Shown here one piece after another: positions 46,379-55,189 of a DNA stretch of 64,000 bases. The DNA is from JABDIP01 sp965250245 (GTDB lineage Bacteria; Pseudomonadota; Alphaproteobacteria; DSM-16000; Inquilinaceae): contig OZ252296.1 in NCBI GenBank assembly GCA_965250245.1, forward strand, positions 3,596,001 to 3,660,000, written 5' to 3'. The position numbers and the translations under genes were made by a program. Every line of letters starts with the position of its first letter. The stretch's first letter is position 1. Below the pieces are notes generated by a model. That model did no database searches. It was given only the letters and a program-made list of their open reading frames with translations, and was not told where the DNA came from.

Positions 46379-47266
46379 TCAGCAGGTCTCGCCGCCGCAT
46401 GGAACCGGCACCCCGGCATCCAGCGCATCGGCCGAGACCCGGGCGCTGCGCAGATGGATGACGATCGCCCCGATCGAGGAGCGGCCCAGCATGCGGACCG
46501 GCAGGATGGGGCCGCCCGCGATCGGCTCGGCGAGCCAGATATCGAGCTGACGCCGCCGCTCGTTCTCCGGCTTGCGGCTCCAGAAATCGTCATCGTCGTC
46601 ATCGTCGTTGAAATCGCCGGCGACCGGCTCGAGCTTCACCCGGCACCGGCGCGCCTCGCCGGCAAAGATGGACCGGCGCGACGGACGCAATTCATCGATG
46701 CCGAGATCGGTGAACACCAGATCGAAGCGCCGGCTGCCATCGAAAACCGGCACGGTCGTGGCACATTCGCCGCTGGCGGTGGCCGTGTTGATGATCGAAA
46801 TCAGGCTGCTGAGCGGGTCCAGCGACTCCGCCAGCAGTTCCGGCGGCAGGTTGGAGTCCCGGTCATTGCGCTCGGGCTCGTAGATGACGTCGATGTCCCC
46901 GTCGCCGGCAAATTCCAGCACCGTCTTGCGGGTCTCGCCACGCCGCGTGCGCTCGGAGAGATATTGCTCGGGATCCAGCTGCCCGCCATCGATGTCGCCA
47001 CCGGATTCAAACGACGCCCACCAATCCACGAACCAGCCGGGCGCACCCACCAGAACGGCATCCAGACGGGCGTCGTAGCGCTCGTCGTCGAGCCGGATGA
47101 CGAGGTTGCTGGTCAGGACGTGCAGCCCGCCGGCATAGACTTCGTATTCGGCGGCGATCGGCGGCGTCTGCGCATCGGCGCGTGCGAACGCGCCGGCCAA
47201 GGACAGCACACCGGCTGCGCACAAGGCGATGCATGCCGTCCGGACCAGACTCCGGCTCCGACCCAT
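46379..47266 (-). CDS. DUF3108 exported protein
   Basis: A 295-residue protein with a signal peptide (ACIALCAAGVLSLAGAFARA). The mature part begins with AAEYEVYAGGLHVLTSNLVI and LVGAPGWFVDWWASFESG, the usual DUF3108 layout, a family of periplasmic beta-rich proteins. An odd run of seven aspartates (FNDDDDDDDFW) sits near residue ~225. The ATG at 47266 has AGGAG about 9 bases upstream. An in-frame TTG at 47275 is less suitable because the ribosome site would abut it. Divergent from tRNA-Val. Function unknown. Confidence 0.8.
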   Translation of the reverse strand: MGRSRSLVRTACIALCAAGVLSLAGAFARADAQTPPIAAEYEVYAGGLHVLTSNLVIRLDDERYDARLDAVLVGAPGWFVDWWASFESGGDIDGGQLDPEQYLSERTRRGETRKTVLEFAGDGDIDVIYEPERNDRDSNLPPELLAESLDPLSSLISIINTATASGECATTVPVFDGSRRFDLVFTDLGIDELRPSRRSIFAGEARRCRVKLEPVAGDFNDDDDDDDFWSRKPENERRRQLDIWLAEPIAGGPILPVRMLGRSSIGAIVIHLRSARVSADALDAGVPVPCGGETC

Positions 47267-47347
47267 GGTTTCCAACTCCTGCTGGTGACGCCCCGCGCGG
47301 GACCAGTACCCCCATCCGGGTGTCTATTGCAAGATCGCGGCGGTTTC

Positions 47348-47376
47348 TTGACACCCTGACGGGCGGGCCGTAGATA
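47348..47376 (+). promoter_or_regulatory. Near-consensus sigma-70 promoter of tRNA-Val
   Basis: A perfect -35 hexamer TTGACA lies at 47348-47353, then a 17-bp spacer, then TAGATA at 47371-47376 as the -10. Transcription should begin near 47383, about 11 bp before the mature tRNA 5' end. The GGGC-rich bases after the -10 could act as a stringent-control discriminator. Confidence 0.85.
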
Positions 47377-47393
47377 TGCGCAGCAAGTCGAGC

Positions 47394-47468
47394 GGGCGCG
47401 TAGCTCAGCGGGAGAGCACCGTCTTCACACGGCGGGGGTCGCTGGTTCAATCCCAGCCGCGCCCACCA
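47394..47468 (+). tRNA. tRNA-Val (anticodon CAC)
   Basis: The sequence folds into a cloverleaf. The acceptor stem GGGCGCG at 47394-47400 pairs with CGCGCCC at 47458-47464. The D arm has GCTC/GAGC. The anticodon stem CCGTC/GGCGG has one G-T pair and encloses the loop TTCACAC, giving anticodon CAC. The T arm is GCTGG TTCAATC CCAGC at 47441-47457. A discriminator A at 47465 and an encoded CCA at 47466-47468 follow. A CAC anticodon reads GUG, a frequent Val codon in this GC-rich genome. It has its own promoter and lies between the DUF3108 gene and psd. Confidence 0.97.
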
Positions 47469-47470
47469 GA

Positions 47471-47501
47471 TTTCGCCCCCAATGCGGGAAGTCGGGCGAA
47501 A
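47471..47501 (+). terminator. Possible tRNA 3' hairpin
   Basis: TTTCGCCC at 47471-47478 is complementary to GGGCGAAA at 47494-47501 around a 15-base loop, starting 2 bases after the tRNA CCA end. No T-run follows, so it is not a standard intrinsic terminator. It may be a processing or protective stem. Confidence 0.3.
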
Positions 47502-47605
47502 CTGGTCGCCGCTCGCAAACGCCGCCCCGAGGCCTCGCGCAACCGGCCGGGGCAAATCCCCGCACGGCAAATGCGTCAGCCCCCATCCACCAGGACAGAA
47601 CAGAT

Positions 47606-48322
47606 ATGGCCAATACCGAGGCGTCGCCGATGAACGTGATCACGTCGGTCATGGTGCCGATCCATCGCGCCGGCTGGCCATTCGTCGCCGCCTTCGCGAT
47701 CGCCTCGGCGGTCCTGGGGATGCTCTTCCAGCCGCTCGGCTGGATCGGGCTGGTCGCGACCGGTTGGTGCGCCTATTTCTTCCGCGACCCCGACCGGGTG
47801 ACGCCGACCCGCAAGGGGCTGGTGGTCAGCCCGGCGGACGGCCGGGTTCAGATGATCACCACCGCGGTGCCGCCGCCGGAGCTCGGTCTGGGCGACGTGA
47901 AGCGGACCCGGGTGAGCGTTTTCCTTAACGTTTTCGACGTACACGTTAACCGTATTCCGGCCGACGGGACGATCGAGGAAGTCGATTACCGCGAGGGAAC
48001 CTTCGTCAATGCCAGCCTGGACAAGGCAAGCGAAGACAATGAGCGCGCCTCGGTGCTGCTGCGCCTGGCCGACGGCCGCGACCTGGTCTTCGTGCAGATC
48101 GCCGGGCTGGTGGCCCGGCGCATCATCTGCGACCTCAAGCAGGAGCAGGCGGTGAACGCCGGCGAGCGCTATGGGCTGATCCGGTTCGGCAGCCGCGCCG
48201 ACATCTACCTGCCGGACGGCGTCGAGCCGCTGGTCGTCGTCGGTCAGCGCACGGTCGGCGGCGAGACGGTCATCGCCGATCTGGAAGGCTCCGAGCCACG
48301 CCGCGAAGGTGTGGTCCGCTGA
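47606..48322 (+). CDS. psd: Phosphatidylserine decarboxylase (short, archaeal-type)
   Basis: A 238-residue inner-membrane enzyme that makes phosphatidylethanolamine from phosphatidylserine. A hydrophobic N-terminus (PFVAAFAIASAVLGMLF, GWIGLVATGWCAYFF) anchors it. YFFRDPDRVTP, VVSPADGRV and FLNVFDVHVNRIPADG are family motifs. The proenzyme is cut before the Ser of FGS (Gly195-Ser196) to form the pyruvoyl cofactor. The short length fits the Psd type of Alphaproteobacteria. pssA starts two bases after its stop. Confidence 0.95.
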   Translation: MANTEASPMNVITSVMVPIHRAGWPFVAAFAIASAVLGMLFQPLGWIGLVATGWCAYFFRDPDRVTPTRKGLVVSPADGRVQMITTAVPPPELGLGDVKRTRVSVFLNVFDVHVNRIPADGTIEEVDYREGTFVNASLDKASEDNERASVLLRLADGRDLVFVQIAGLVARRIICDLKQEQAVNAGERYGLIRFGSRADIYLPDGVEPLVVVGQRTVGGETVIADLEGSEPRREGVVR

Positions 48323-48323
48323 G

Positions 48324-49205
48324 ATGAGGATGCGGCGGCCCAGGCGACCACCGAGGCTGCGCGGCCAGTCGCTCAATCGGCTGCTGCCGAATATCCTGAC
48401 CATCCTGGCGCTGTGCGCCGGCCTGTCGGCGATCCGCTTCGCCATCCAGGACCGCTGGGAGGCAGCGGTGATCGCCATCGTGATCGCGGCGGTGTTCGAC
48501 GGCATGGATGGCTGGGTGGCGCGGCTGTTGAAGGCGCAGAGCAATTTCGGCGCCGAGCTGGACAGCCTGTCGGACTTCATCAGCTTCGGCGTTGCCCCGG
48601 CCACCGTGCTGTATCTGTGGGTGATGCAGGATGCCGACCGCTTCGGCTGGATCGCGGTGCTGGCCTTCAGCGTGTGCTCGGCGCTGCGGCTGGCCCGGTT
48701 CAACACCCAGCTCGACGAGCCCAACCTGCCGCCCTGGGCCTACAACTATTTCACCGGCGTGCCGATGCCGGCCGCCGCCGGTCTGGCGGTGATGCCGATG
48801 ACGATCAGCTTCCAGGCCGACGACCTGGTGCGTTCGCCGATCCCCGTTGCGCTCTGGGTGCTCTTCATCGCCATCCTCATGGTGAGCCGGCTGCAGACCT
48901 TTTCGCTGAAGGGCGTGCGGGTCCCCAACCGCTATATCGTCCTGGTGCTGGTCGGTGTCGGGCTGGTCGGCGCCTCGCTGGTGAGCCAGACCTGGCTGAC
49001 CCTGACGGTGCTTGGCGGCGCCTATCTGGCCAGCATCCCGTTCAGCATGCGGCGGTTCCAGATGCTGGAACGCAAGGCGGCGGAGATGAAGGCGGGCGCC
49101 CAGGGCAGCGAAGTCCCGGCGCTGGCGCCCGCGGCCCCGCCGATCGCCGCCGATCAACCGTCGAAGACCAAATCCGACACACCGAGCCGCGACGACGCGC
49201 AGTGA
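48324..49205 (+). CDS. pssA: CDP-diacylglycerol-serine O-phosphatidyltransferase
   Basis: A 293-residue membrane enzyme that makes phosphatidylserine from CDP-diacylglycerol and serine. The CDP-alcohol phosphotransferase motif is complete in FDGMDGWVARLLKAQSNFG and the following AELDSLSD. About six to eight membrane segments follow, and the tail is Ala/Pro-rich. The ATG at 48324 is 2 bp after the psd stop; a GTG at 48309 inside psd is possible but less likely. The product feeds directly into Psd, so the two genes form a phosphatidylethanolamine operon. Confidence 0.95.
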   Translation: MRMRRPRRPPRLRGQSLNRLLPNILTILALCAGLSAIRFAIQDRWEAAVIAIVIAAVFDGMDGWVARLLKAQSNFGAELDSLSDFISFGVAPATVLYLWVMQDADRFGWIAVLAFSVCSALRLARFNTQLDEPNLPPWAYNYFTGVPMPAAAGLAVMPMTISFQADDLVRSPIPVALWVLFIAILMVSRLQTFSLKGVRVPNRYIVLVLVGVGLVGASLVSQTWLTLTVLGGAYLASIPFSMRRFQMLERKAAEMKAGAQGSEVPALAPAAPPIAADQPSKTKSDTPSRDDAQ

Positions 49206-49213
49206 CGCCCCGC

Positions 49214-49738
49214 TCAGCGGGTCTCTTCCGTTCCCTGCCGGCGGCGCCAGATCCACGGGCGCTCGGCGCGGCCCGACCACATTCCCGATCGCGCGGACTG
49301 CGCCCGGCTTTCCAGCGACTCGTAACGGCTGGCCAGCGAGCGCACCGGAAACGCCCAGCCGAGATACACCATCGCCGCCGCCAGGTCGCGACCTCCGACG
49401 GAACAGGTGCCCACCTGATCGTCATTGGCCAGGATCGAATAGATCGAGCACTGCACCGGCTCGCTGCCGACTAGACGTTCAAGCATGTCGCGCGCGACGC
49501 TGCCGCAATCGTAGCTCCGGCCCCGCCGTGACTGGCAGGTCTGACCGAGATCGGGCGCATCGATGCCGTAGAGCCGTACGGGCAGCCCGTTGACGTTCAG
49601 CCGGTCGCCTTCGAGCACGACCGCGATGCCGTCCAGCGGCTGGGGCGGATCGAAGGTGATCTGCGCCTGGGCCATCGTGGTCCAGGCCACGATCAGCGCG
49701 ATGGCGGCGCAAAGCGTCCGGCGGGGGGTCAGGGGCAT
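49214..49738 (-). CDS. Exported thermonuclease (SNase)-like protein
   Basis: A 174-residue protein with a signal peptide (RRTLCAAIALIVAWTTMAQAQ). The SNase-like OB-fold shows VVLEGDRLNVNGLPVRLYGIDAPDLGQTCQ, the region that normally binds nucleic acid and calcium, and the later DLAAAMVYLGWA helix. Staphylococcal nuclease catalytic Arg/Glu positions are only partly recognisable by eye, so activity is uncertain. Two Cys pairs suggest disulfides. The ATG at 49738 gives the correct signal peptide. It converges on pssA. Confidence 0.75.
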   Translation of the reverse strand: MPLTPRRTLCAAIALIVAWTTMAQAQITFDPPQPLDGIAVVLEGDRLNVNGLPVRLYGIDAPDLGQTCQSRRGRSYDCGSVARDMLERLVGSEPVQCSIYSILANDDQVGTCSVGGRDLAAAMVYLGWAFPVRSLASRYESLESRAQSARSGMWSGRAERPWIWRRRQGTEETR

Positions 49739-49943
49739 GGCGGATCTGTGGTCTACGGTCCGGATCGGATGCGACCCTAGCGGCCAGGCATTGACCGCCA
49801 CTTAATGGCATCCACCCGCACAACGCCGCATCAGGTTAGCGTTGACGGGACCGCCGCCGGTCGTGATCCTATGGTCTGACGATTGCGACGACCGGCGATG
49901 CGGCCCGGTCGCAGCTCATCCCAAGACAGTTGTGAGGCGATTG

Positions 49944-52262
49944 ATGGCGAAGTTCGGCATTGGACAGGCAATTCCCCGCGCCGAGGACCCCCGGCTGCTG
50001 ACCGGCCGCGGTCGCTATACCGACGACGTGTCGCTGCCCGGCCAGGCTTTTGGCTATGTGCTGCGATCGCCCTATGCCCATGCGGAGATCCGCTCGATCG
50101 ACGTGGCGGATGCAAGCCAGGCACCAGGGGTGATCGGCATCGTGACCGGCGCCGATCTGGAAGCCGACGGTATCGGAGGGATCAAGGTCAAGTTCGCGCC
50201 GAAGAACCGCGGTGGCTGGACGATGCCCGAGCCGGAGCGCCCAGCGCTGGTGACGGGGCATGTGCGGCATGTCGGCGATCCGGTCGCCCTGGTGGTCGCC
50301 GACACGCTGGCGCAGGCCAAGGATGCGGCGGAGCTGATCGAGGTCGACTTCGACCCGCTGCCGGCCATCGCCGATCCCGGCAAGGCCCTGGACGCGGACG
50401 CGCCGAAGGTCTGGGAGCTGGAGCGCGGCAATCTGAGCTTCGACTGGGAGATGGGGGACAAGGCGGCAACCGACGCGGCCTTCGAGGCGGCCGCGCATGT
50501 GGTCTCGGTCGATCTGGTCAACAACCGGGTCGTCGCCAACTCCATGGAAGGGCGCGCCTGCGTGGCCGGCTTCGACGGCGCGAGCGAACGCTTCTCGCTC
50601 TACGTCTCGAGCCAGGGCGTGCACGGCATGAAGTCGCAGCTGGCCGAGGACATCTTCCATCTGCCCGAAGACCGTTTCCACGTCCTGACCACGGATGTCG
50701 GCGGTGGCTTCGGCATGAAGATCTTCATGTATCCGGAATATGTCGCCGCGCTCTACGCCGCCCGGAAGTTCGGGCGGCCGGTGAAATGGGCGGCGGAGCG
50801 CTCGGAAGGGTTCATCAGCGACGACCACGGCCGCGACAACCTGACCCGCGCGGAGCTGGCGATCGATGCCGACGGCAAGTTCCTCGCCATCAAGATCGAC
50901 ACCATCGCCAATATGGGGGCCTATCTGTCCAACTTCGCGCCGTTCGTCGCCACCCTGTGCGGCTGCGTCATGCTGACCGGCTGCTACGACCTGCCGGTGG
51001 CGTATGTGAACGTGAAGGGCGTGTTCACCCACACCCAGCCTGTCGACGCCTATCGCGGCGCCGGTCGGCCGGAGGCGGCCTATGTGGTGGAACGGATCGT
51101 CGATGTGGCGGCCCGGCAGCTCGGGATCTCCGGCGCGGAGCTGCGGCGCCGGAACTTCATCCCGCCCGAGGCGATGCCTTACGACACCGCGCTCGACCTG
51201 ACCTATGACAGCGGCGATTTCGCCCAGAACATGGAGCAGGCGATCGAGCTGTCCGACTGGGCCGGCATCGACGCCCGCCGGGCGCAGGCCGCCGCGCGCG
51301 GCAAGCTGCGCGGCATTGGCATGGCGGCCTATATCGAGGCCTGCGGTGGAGGCCCTGACGAGAAGGCGCGGATCGAGATCGACCGCACCGGATCGGTCAA
51401 CCTCTATATCGGCACGCAGTCGAACGGCCAGGGGCACGAGACCGCCTACAAGCAGCTCATCGCCGATTATCTTGGCATCGAGCCCGATGCGATCACCATG
51501 CTGCAGGGCGACAGCGACACCATCCCGACCGGCCGCGGCACCGGCGGGTCACGATCGATCCCGGTCGGCGGCGTGGCGGTCGTCAACGCCTCTGAGCAGA
51601 TCCTGGAGAAGGCGAAGGAGAAGGCGGCGGACCTGTTGGAAGCCGCGACGGCCGATATCGAAGTGGCCAATGGCCGGTTCACCATCGCCGGCACCGATCG
51701 CTCGATCACCCTGTCGGAGATCGCGCAGTCCAGCGAGACCGAGACGGCGTTCGACGAGACCTCGGCCTTCGCGCCGCCCAGCAACACCTATCCGAACGGC
51801 ACCCATATCTGCGAGGTCGAGATCGACCGGGACACGGGCCAGACGGCGATCGTCTCCTACATCGTCGTGGATGATTTCGGCACCATCCTCAATCCGTTGA
51901 TGGTGGCTGGCCAGGTCCATGGCGGCATCGCCCAGGGCATCGGCCAGGCGCTGCTGGAGCACACGGTGTTCGATCCGGAGAGCGGCCAGCTACTGTCCGG
52001 ATCCTTCATGGACTACACCATGCCCCGGGCCGACGATATCCCCGACATCGACTTCCGATACAATGTCGTGCCTTGCGCGACCAACCCGCTGGGGATCAAG
52101 GGCGCCGGCGAGGCTGGCTGCATCGGGGCGCCGCCGGCGGTGATAAACGCGGTCGTGGATGCGTTGGCCGAGTTCGGCGTGACCCATGTCGACATGCCGG
52201 CGACGCCGGAGAAGATCTGGCGCCTGATCCAGGACCACGCCCCGCGCGCCGCGGCGGAATGA
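49944..52262 (+). CDS. Molybdenum hydroxylase large subunit, aerobic CO dehydrogenase form II-like
   Basis: A 772-residue xanthine-oxidase-family molybdopterin-binding subunit. IPRAEDPRLLTGRGRYTDDV is the usual start. The active-site loop is AYRGAGRPE at residues 369-377, which marks the form II / aldehyde-oxidase group, not the CO-oxidising form I (AYRCSFR). Molybdopterin-binding GGGFGMK and the catalytic Glu723 in IKGAGEAG are present. The ATG at 49944 fits. No [2Fe-2S] small subunit or FAD medium subunit is nearby, although the family normally needs them. The substrate is probably an aldehyde or N-heterocycle. Confidence 0.9.
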   Translation: MAKFGIGQAIPRAEDPRLLTGRGRYTDDVSLPGQAFGYVLRSPYAHAEIRSIDVADASQAPGVIGIVTGADLEADGIGGIKVKFAPKNRGGWTMPEPERPALVTGHVRHVGDPVALVVADTLAQAKDAAELIEVDFDPLPAIADPGKALDADAPKVWELERGNLSFDWEMGDKAATDAAFEAAAHVVSVDLVNNRVVANSMEGRACVAGFDGASERFSLYVSSQGVHGMKSQLAEDIFHLPEDRFHVLTTDVGGGFGMKIFMYPEYVAALYAARKFGRPVKWAAERSEGFISDDHGRDNLTRAELAIDADGKFLAIKIDTIANMGAYLSNFAPFVATLCGCVMLTGCYDLPVAYVNVKGVFTHTQPVDAYRGAGRPEAAYVVERIVDVAARQLGISGAELRRRNFIPPEAMPYDTALDLTYDSGDFAQNMEQAIELSDWAGIDARRAQAAARGKLRGIGMAAYIEACGGGPDEKARIEIDRTGSVNLYIGTQSNGQGHETAYKQLIADYLGIEPDAITMLQGDSDTIPTGRGTGGSRSIPVGGVAVVNASEQILEKAKEKAADLLEAATADIEVANGRFTIAGTDRSITLSEIAQSSETETAFDETSAFAPPSNTYPNGTHICEVEIDRDTGQTAIVSYIVVDDFGTILNPLMVAGQVHGGIAQGIGQALLEHTVFDPESGQLLSGSFMDYTMPRADDIPDIDFRYNVVPCATNPLGIKGAGEAGCIGAPPAVINAVVDALAEFGVTHVDMPATPEKIWRLIQDHAPRAAAE

Positions 52263-52299
52263 CCGGCCGGCGCAACGGGCCGGCAATGCCAGGCCGGCG

Positions 52300-53085
52300 A
52301 TGAAGATCGCCGAATCCGGCAGCGCCGCGGTTCTGAGCGGCCTCAAGCTCCTGTGCCTTGAGGCCGGCGGCGTCATCCTGAGGCACTACGCGGCAGACGA
52401 CGCCGGCGCGACGCTCAAGGCCGACGGCAGCCCGGTCACGGCCGCCGACCAGGCGGCCGAGACGGTCATCCTGGACGGTCTTGCGGAGCTGACGCCGGAT
52501 GTTCCGGTCGTGTCCGAGGAACAGGCCTCGGCGGGCGCGATCCCGGACATCTCCGGCGGGCGCTTCTGGCTCGTCGACCCCCTCGATGGCACCCGGGAAT
52601 TCCTCAATCGCAACGGCGAATTCACCGTGAATATCGCCTTGATCGAGGAGGCAACGCCGGTCCTGGGCGCGGTCTACGCGCCGGTGCTGTCGACCCTCTA
52701 TCTGGGCCGTGTCGGCGAAGCGGCCTGGCGCGCGACCGGCAGCGAGGCCGAGACGACCATCACCGCAAGACCGCCGCCGAAGGAGGGGCTGACGGTGGTG
52801 GCCAGCCGGTCGCATGGAAATCGCGCGGCGCTGGAGGAGTATCTGGGCGGCCGGTCGATCGCCGCGGAGCGTCGGGCCGGCAGCTCGCTCAAATTCTGCC
52901 TGCTGGCCGAGGGCAGCGCGGACCTCTATCCGCGGTTCGGCCGAACCATGGAGTGGGATACCGCGGCCGGGGAGGCCGTGCTGAGAGCCGCCGGCGGCAG
53001 CGTGGAGTCCTTGGACGGCGCGCGCCTGCGCTACGGGAAACCCGGCCTGGACAACCAGGCTTTCGTCGCCTTCGGGAAACGCTAG
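52300..53085 (+). CDS. cysQ: 3'(2'),5'-bisphosphate nucleotidase
   Basis: A 261-residue inositol-monophosphatase-fold enzyme that removes the 3'-phosphate from PAP, a product of sulfate assimilation. Metal-binding motifs are SPVTAADQAAE, VVSEE and DPLDGT (from D93), and the later MEWDTAAGEAVL has the final metal Asp. Context and sequence fit CysQ over an inositol phosphatase. It follows the Mo-hydroxylase gene after 37 bp. Confidence 0.9.
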   Translation: MKIAESGSAAVLSGLKLLCLEAGGVILRHYAADDAGATLKADGSPVTAADQAAETVILDGLAELTPDVPVVSEEQASAGAIPDISGGRFWLVDPLDGTREFLNRNGEFTVNIALIEEATPVLGAVYAPVLSTLYLGRVGEAAWRATGSEAETTITARPPPKEGLTVVASRSHGNRAALEEYLGGRSIAAERRAGSSLKFCLLAEGSADLYPRFGRTMEWDTAAGEAVLRAAGGSVESLDGARLRYGKPGLDNQAFVAFGKR

Positions 53086-53096
53086 CGGGGTGTCGC

Positions 53097-53747
53097 TCAG
53101 GCGGCGCCGGCGAGCAGGTTGACGCGGCCGCGCAAATCTTCGGCCAAGGCGGTGATCTCGTCGGCGGCAGCCCCGCCACGGGCCATTTCGGTAACTCCCC
53201 TGCCTTCCATCAGCGCGCTTGCGAAGGCGATGCGGCTGCCGAGCCAGGCCGGCGACACCTCCGCGCCGAGCTCTCCCATCGCGGCGATCACCGAGGCGGC
53301 CAGCCGCGTGCGCCGGGGCACCCGGTTCAGCACCAGCAGCGCCGGGACGCGTTCCTGCCGGGCGATCTCCAGCGTCGGCTCGGTCGCCCAGAAATCCATC
53401 GGGCTGGGCTGCACCGGCAGGATCACCAGGCTGGCGGCGCGCACCGCGATCCGCGCTTCGGTCTCGGCATGGGGCGCGCTGTCGATGAGCACGATGTCAT
53501 GCTCGGCCGAAAGCCGGTCGACCTCGTTTGCCGTTCGCCAGCCGGAGATCTGGCGATGATCGATATCCGGCTCTCCGAGCTGCGTGGCGCGCAACGCCAT
53601 CCAGCGGGTCAGGCTGCCCTGCGGATCCGTGTCGACGGTGGCGACGGACAACCCCATCTGCCGGAAAGCCACGGCCAGATGGGCGACGATGGTCGTCTTT
53701 CCGGCACCGCCCTTCTGCTGTGCAACCGTGTAGATCGTGCCTGACAT
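53097..53747 (-). CDS. ParA-family ATPase
   Basis: A 216-residue orphan ParA/Mrp-type ATPase. The deviant Walker A is QQKGGAGKTTIVAHLA and VDTDPQGSLTRW and VLIDSAPHAE are the other catalytic segments. The C-terminal part is short, with no DNA-binding extension. The short ParA group positions protein complexes on the nucleoid or membrane. No ParB partner is adjacent. ATG at 53747. It is divergent from the first bactofilin, so a link with that cytoskeletal pair is possible. Confidence 0.85.
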   Translation of the reverse strand: MSGTIYTVAQQKGGAGKTTIVAHLAVAFRQMGLSVATVDTDPQGSLTRWMALRATQLGEPDIDHRQISGWRTANEVDRLSAEHDIVLIDSAPHAETEARIAVRAASLVILPVQPSPMDFWATEPTLEIARQERVPALLVLNRVPRRTRLAASVIAAMGELGAEVSPAWLGSRIAFASALMEGRGVTEMARGGAAADEITALAEDLRGRVNLLAGAA

Positions 53748-54101
53748 CGCGCTCCCCGATCGACTGGCGGTATCGGCGAATTCGCCTGCTCCCAGCCTTG
53801 CGCCCATCCCTGCTGCAGCGCAACCAAATTCGGCAAATCTTCGCGGTGAGACAGGGTCGATTTGCGCCGCCCGCGGCAATGCGGGAAACCGCGATCAAAG
53901 TAGTAGCCAGCCGCCCGGGCGCACGCCATTATGCGCCGGCAAGCGACGATGTCGGCCGGCGCGGGGCAGGGTCGAAGACCGGTTGCTTGACGAACGGGCT
54001 ATCCCGCCGGCCGCCGCCATCCGCCTTTCAATCACCATGTTGTGACACCACACATGGTCAGCCGCAGGTTCCAAGAGGTTTCCGGAAGGGAGAGTCGTTA
54101 G
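53748..54101. other. 354-bp divergent intergenic region
   Basis: The region separates the ParA gene (minus) and the first bactofilin gene (plus). It should hold both promoters. A hairpin or operator is visible at 54034-54058. No supported ORF or RNA gene was found, and no clear -10/-35 pair stands out. Confidence 0.7.
54034..54058. promoter_or_regulatory. Dyad upstream of bactofilin gene
   Basis: ACCATG at 54034-54039 with CATGGT at 54053-54058, and inner TGTG at 54041-54044 with CACA at 54049-54052 around an ACAC centre, form a bulged hairpin. It is 43 bp before the bactofilin ATG. It could be an operator or a 5' leader structure. Confidence 0.35.
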
Positions 54102-54650
54102 ATGTTCAGAAAGGACGATAAGGCGCCAGAGACGGCCGGAGCGGCCGACACCTATGGCAACGAGTCCAGCGGGGCGCAGCCGGCGCCGACGCGTCCGTCC
54201 GGGCAATCCGGCACCGGCGAGCACTCCGTCATCAGTGCCGGCCTCCGCGTCATCGGCAATCTGGAGAGCGACGAGGATGTCGAGGTCCGCGGCACGGTCG
54301 AGGGCGACATCACCAGCCGATCCCTTACCGTCAGCGCCGGCGCCATAGTCAAGGGCGCCATCACCGCCGACAGCGTGAACATCGCCGGCACCGTGGACGG
54401 CGAGGTCACCGCCGACCGCGTAACGATTTCCAAGACCGGCGACATGACCGGCGACGTCACCTACAAGACCCTGGCGATCGACGAGGGTGCGGCCTTCGAC
54501 GGCCAGTGCCGCCGGGTCGAGTCCGGCCGCAAGGACGCGCAGAACGTCTCCAACCTGAAGCCCGTGCAGTCGGCGACCGAGGCGAAGGAGGACGCGCCGC
54601 CGGCCGCAGCACCGGCGGCGAAGAGCAGCAAGGCTGCCTCCGCTTCCTAG
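54102..54650 (+). CDS. Bactofilin family cytoskeletal protein
   Basis: A 182-residue protein. A Gly/Ser/Pro-rich disordered N-terminus (1-40) precedes a bactofilin beta-helix core (about 42-135). The core shows short repeats such as VISAGLRVIGNLESDEDVEV, RGTVEGDI and VDGEVTADRVTIS. The C-terminal tail is Ala/Pro/Lys-rich. Bactofilins form nucleotide-independent filaments that organise cell-wall enzymes, stalks or chromosome segregation. The ATG at 54102 has GGAAGGGAGAG upstream. A second bactofilin gene follows after 71 bp. Confidence 0.92.
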   Translation: MFRKDDKAPETAGAADTYGNESSGAQPAPTRPSGQSGTGEHSVISAGLRVIGNLESDEDVEVRGTVEGDITSRSLTVSAGAIVKGAITADSVNIAGTVDGEVTADRVTISKTGDMTGDVTYKTLAIDEGAAFDGQCRRVESGRKDAQNVSNLKPVQSATEAKEDAPPAAAPAAKSSKAASAS

Positions 54651-54721
54651 GAACAGGTGATGTCCCGGAGCGCGTTCGGCCATCGTCGCGACGCGTTCCG
54701 GCAGCGCCTCGGCACTGACCG

Positions 54722-55144
54722 ATGAAATCGCCGTTCTCCAAATCCAACGGCAATCCTGATCTGCAGGAGAGGCTGGCGGCTGCCGTGAATGGCGGCAACG
54801 GCGTGGAGCGATCGGTGTTGGGACCGCGCGTCCGCGTCATCGGCCAGCTCAAGAGCGTCGATTGCGTCGAGATCCGCGGCATGCTGGACGGTGACGTCGA
54901 CTCCACCATGCTGATCATCGGCGAGGGCGGCCGGGTCGACGGGTTCATCTCGGCCGATGCGGTGCACATCGCAGGCACGGTTACCGGCCGCATCGAGGCC
55001 ATCGCCGTGAAGGTGGCCCGGTCGGCGACGGTGATCGGCGCGATCGTGCACAACAATCTGGAAATCGAGTCCGGCGCCACCCTGGACGGCCCACGCCCCT
55101 GGCGCCCCATGTCGTTCATGTCGGAGTTGCGCCCGCCGCAATAG
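54722..55144 (+). CDS. Bactofilin family cytoskeletal protein, second copy
   Basis: A 140-residue protein. The bactofilin core (about 33-125) shows VLGPRVRVIGQLKSVDCVEI, RGMLDGDVDSTMLII, DGFISADAVHIAGTVTGRIE and VARSATVIGAI. The tail is short and hydrophobic (PMSFMSEL). It is shorter than the first copy and lacks its long flexible tails, so the two probably co-polymerise or specialise. ATG at 54722. The ParA-family ATPase gene lies upstream of the pair on the opposite strand. Confidence 0.9.
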   Translation: MKSPFSKSNGNPDLQERLAAAVNGGNGVERSVLGPRVRVIGQLKSVDCVEIRGMLDGDVDSTMLIIGEGGRVDGFISADAVHIAGTVTGRIEAIAVKVARSATVIGAIVHNNLEIESGATLDGPRPWRPMSFMSELRPPQ

Positions 55145-55189
55145 GGCTTGCCGCTCGACGGCTCTGATCCGACGGGCTAAAAGCCCCGC

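Noticed and set aside
49842..49872. TTGACG with TCCTAT as a promoter for the molybdenum hydroxylase gene
   Set aside because: The spacing is 19 bp and the -10 match is poor. I could not separate it from chance.
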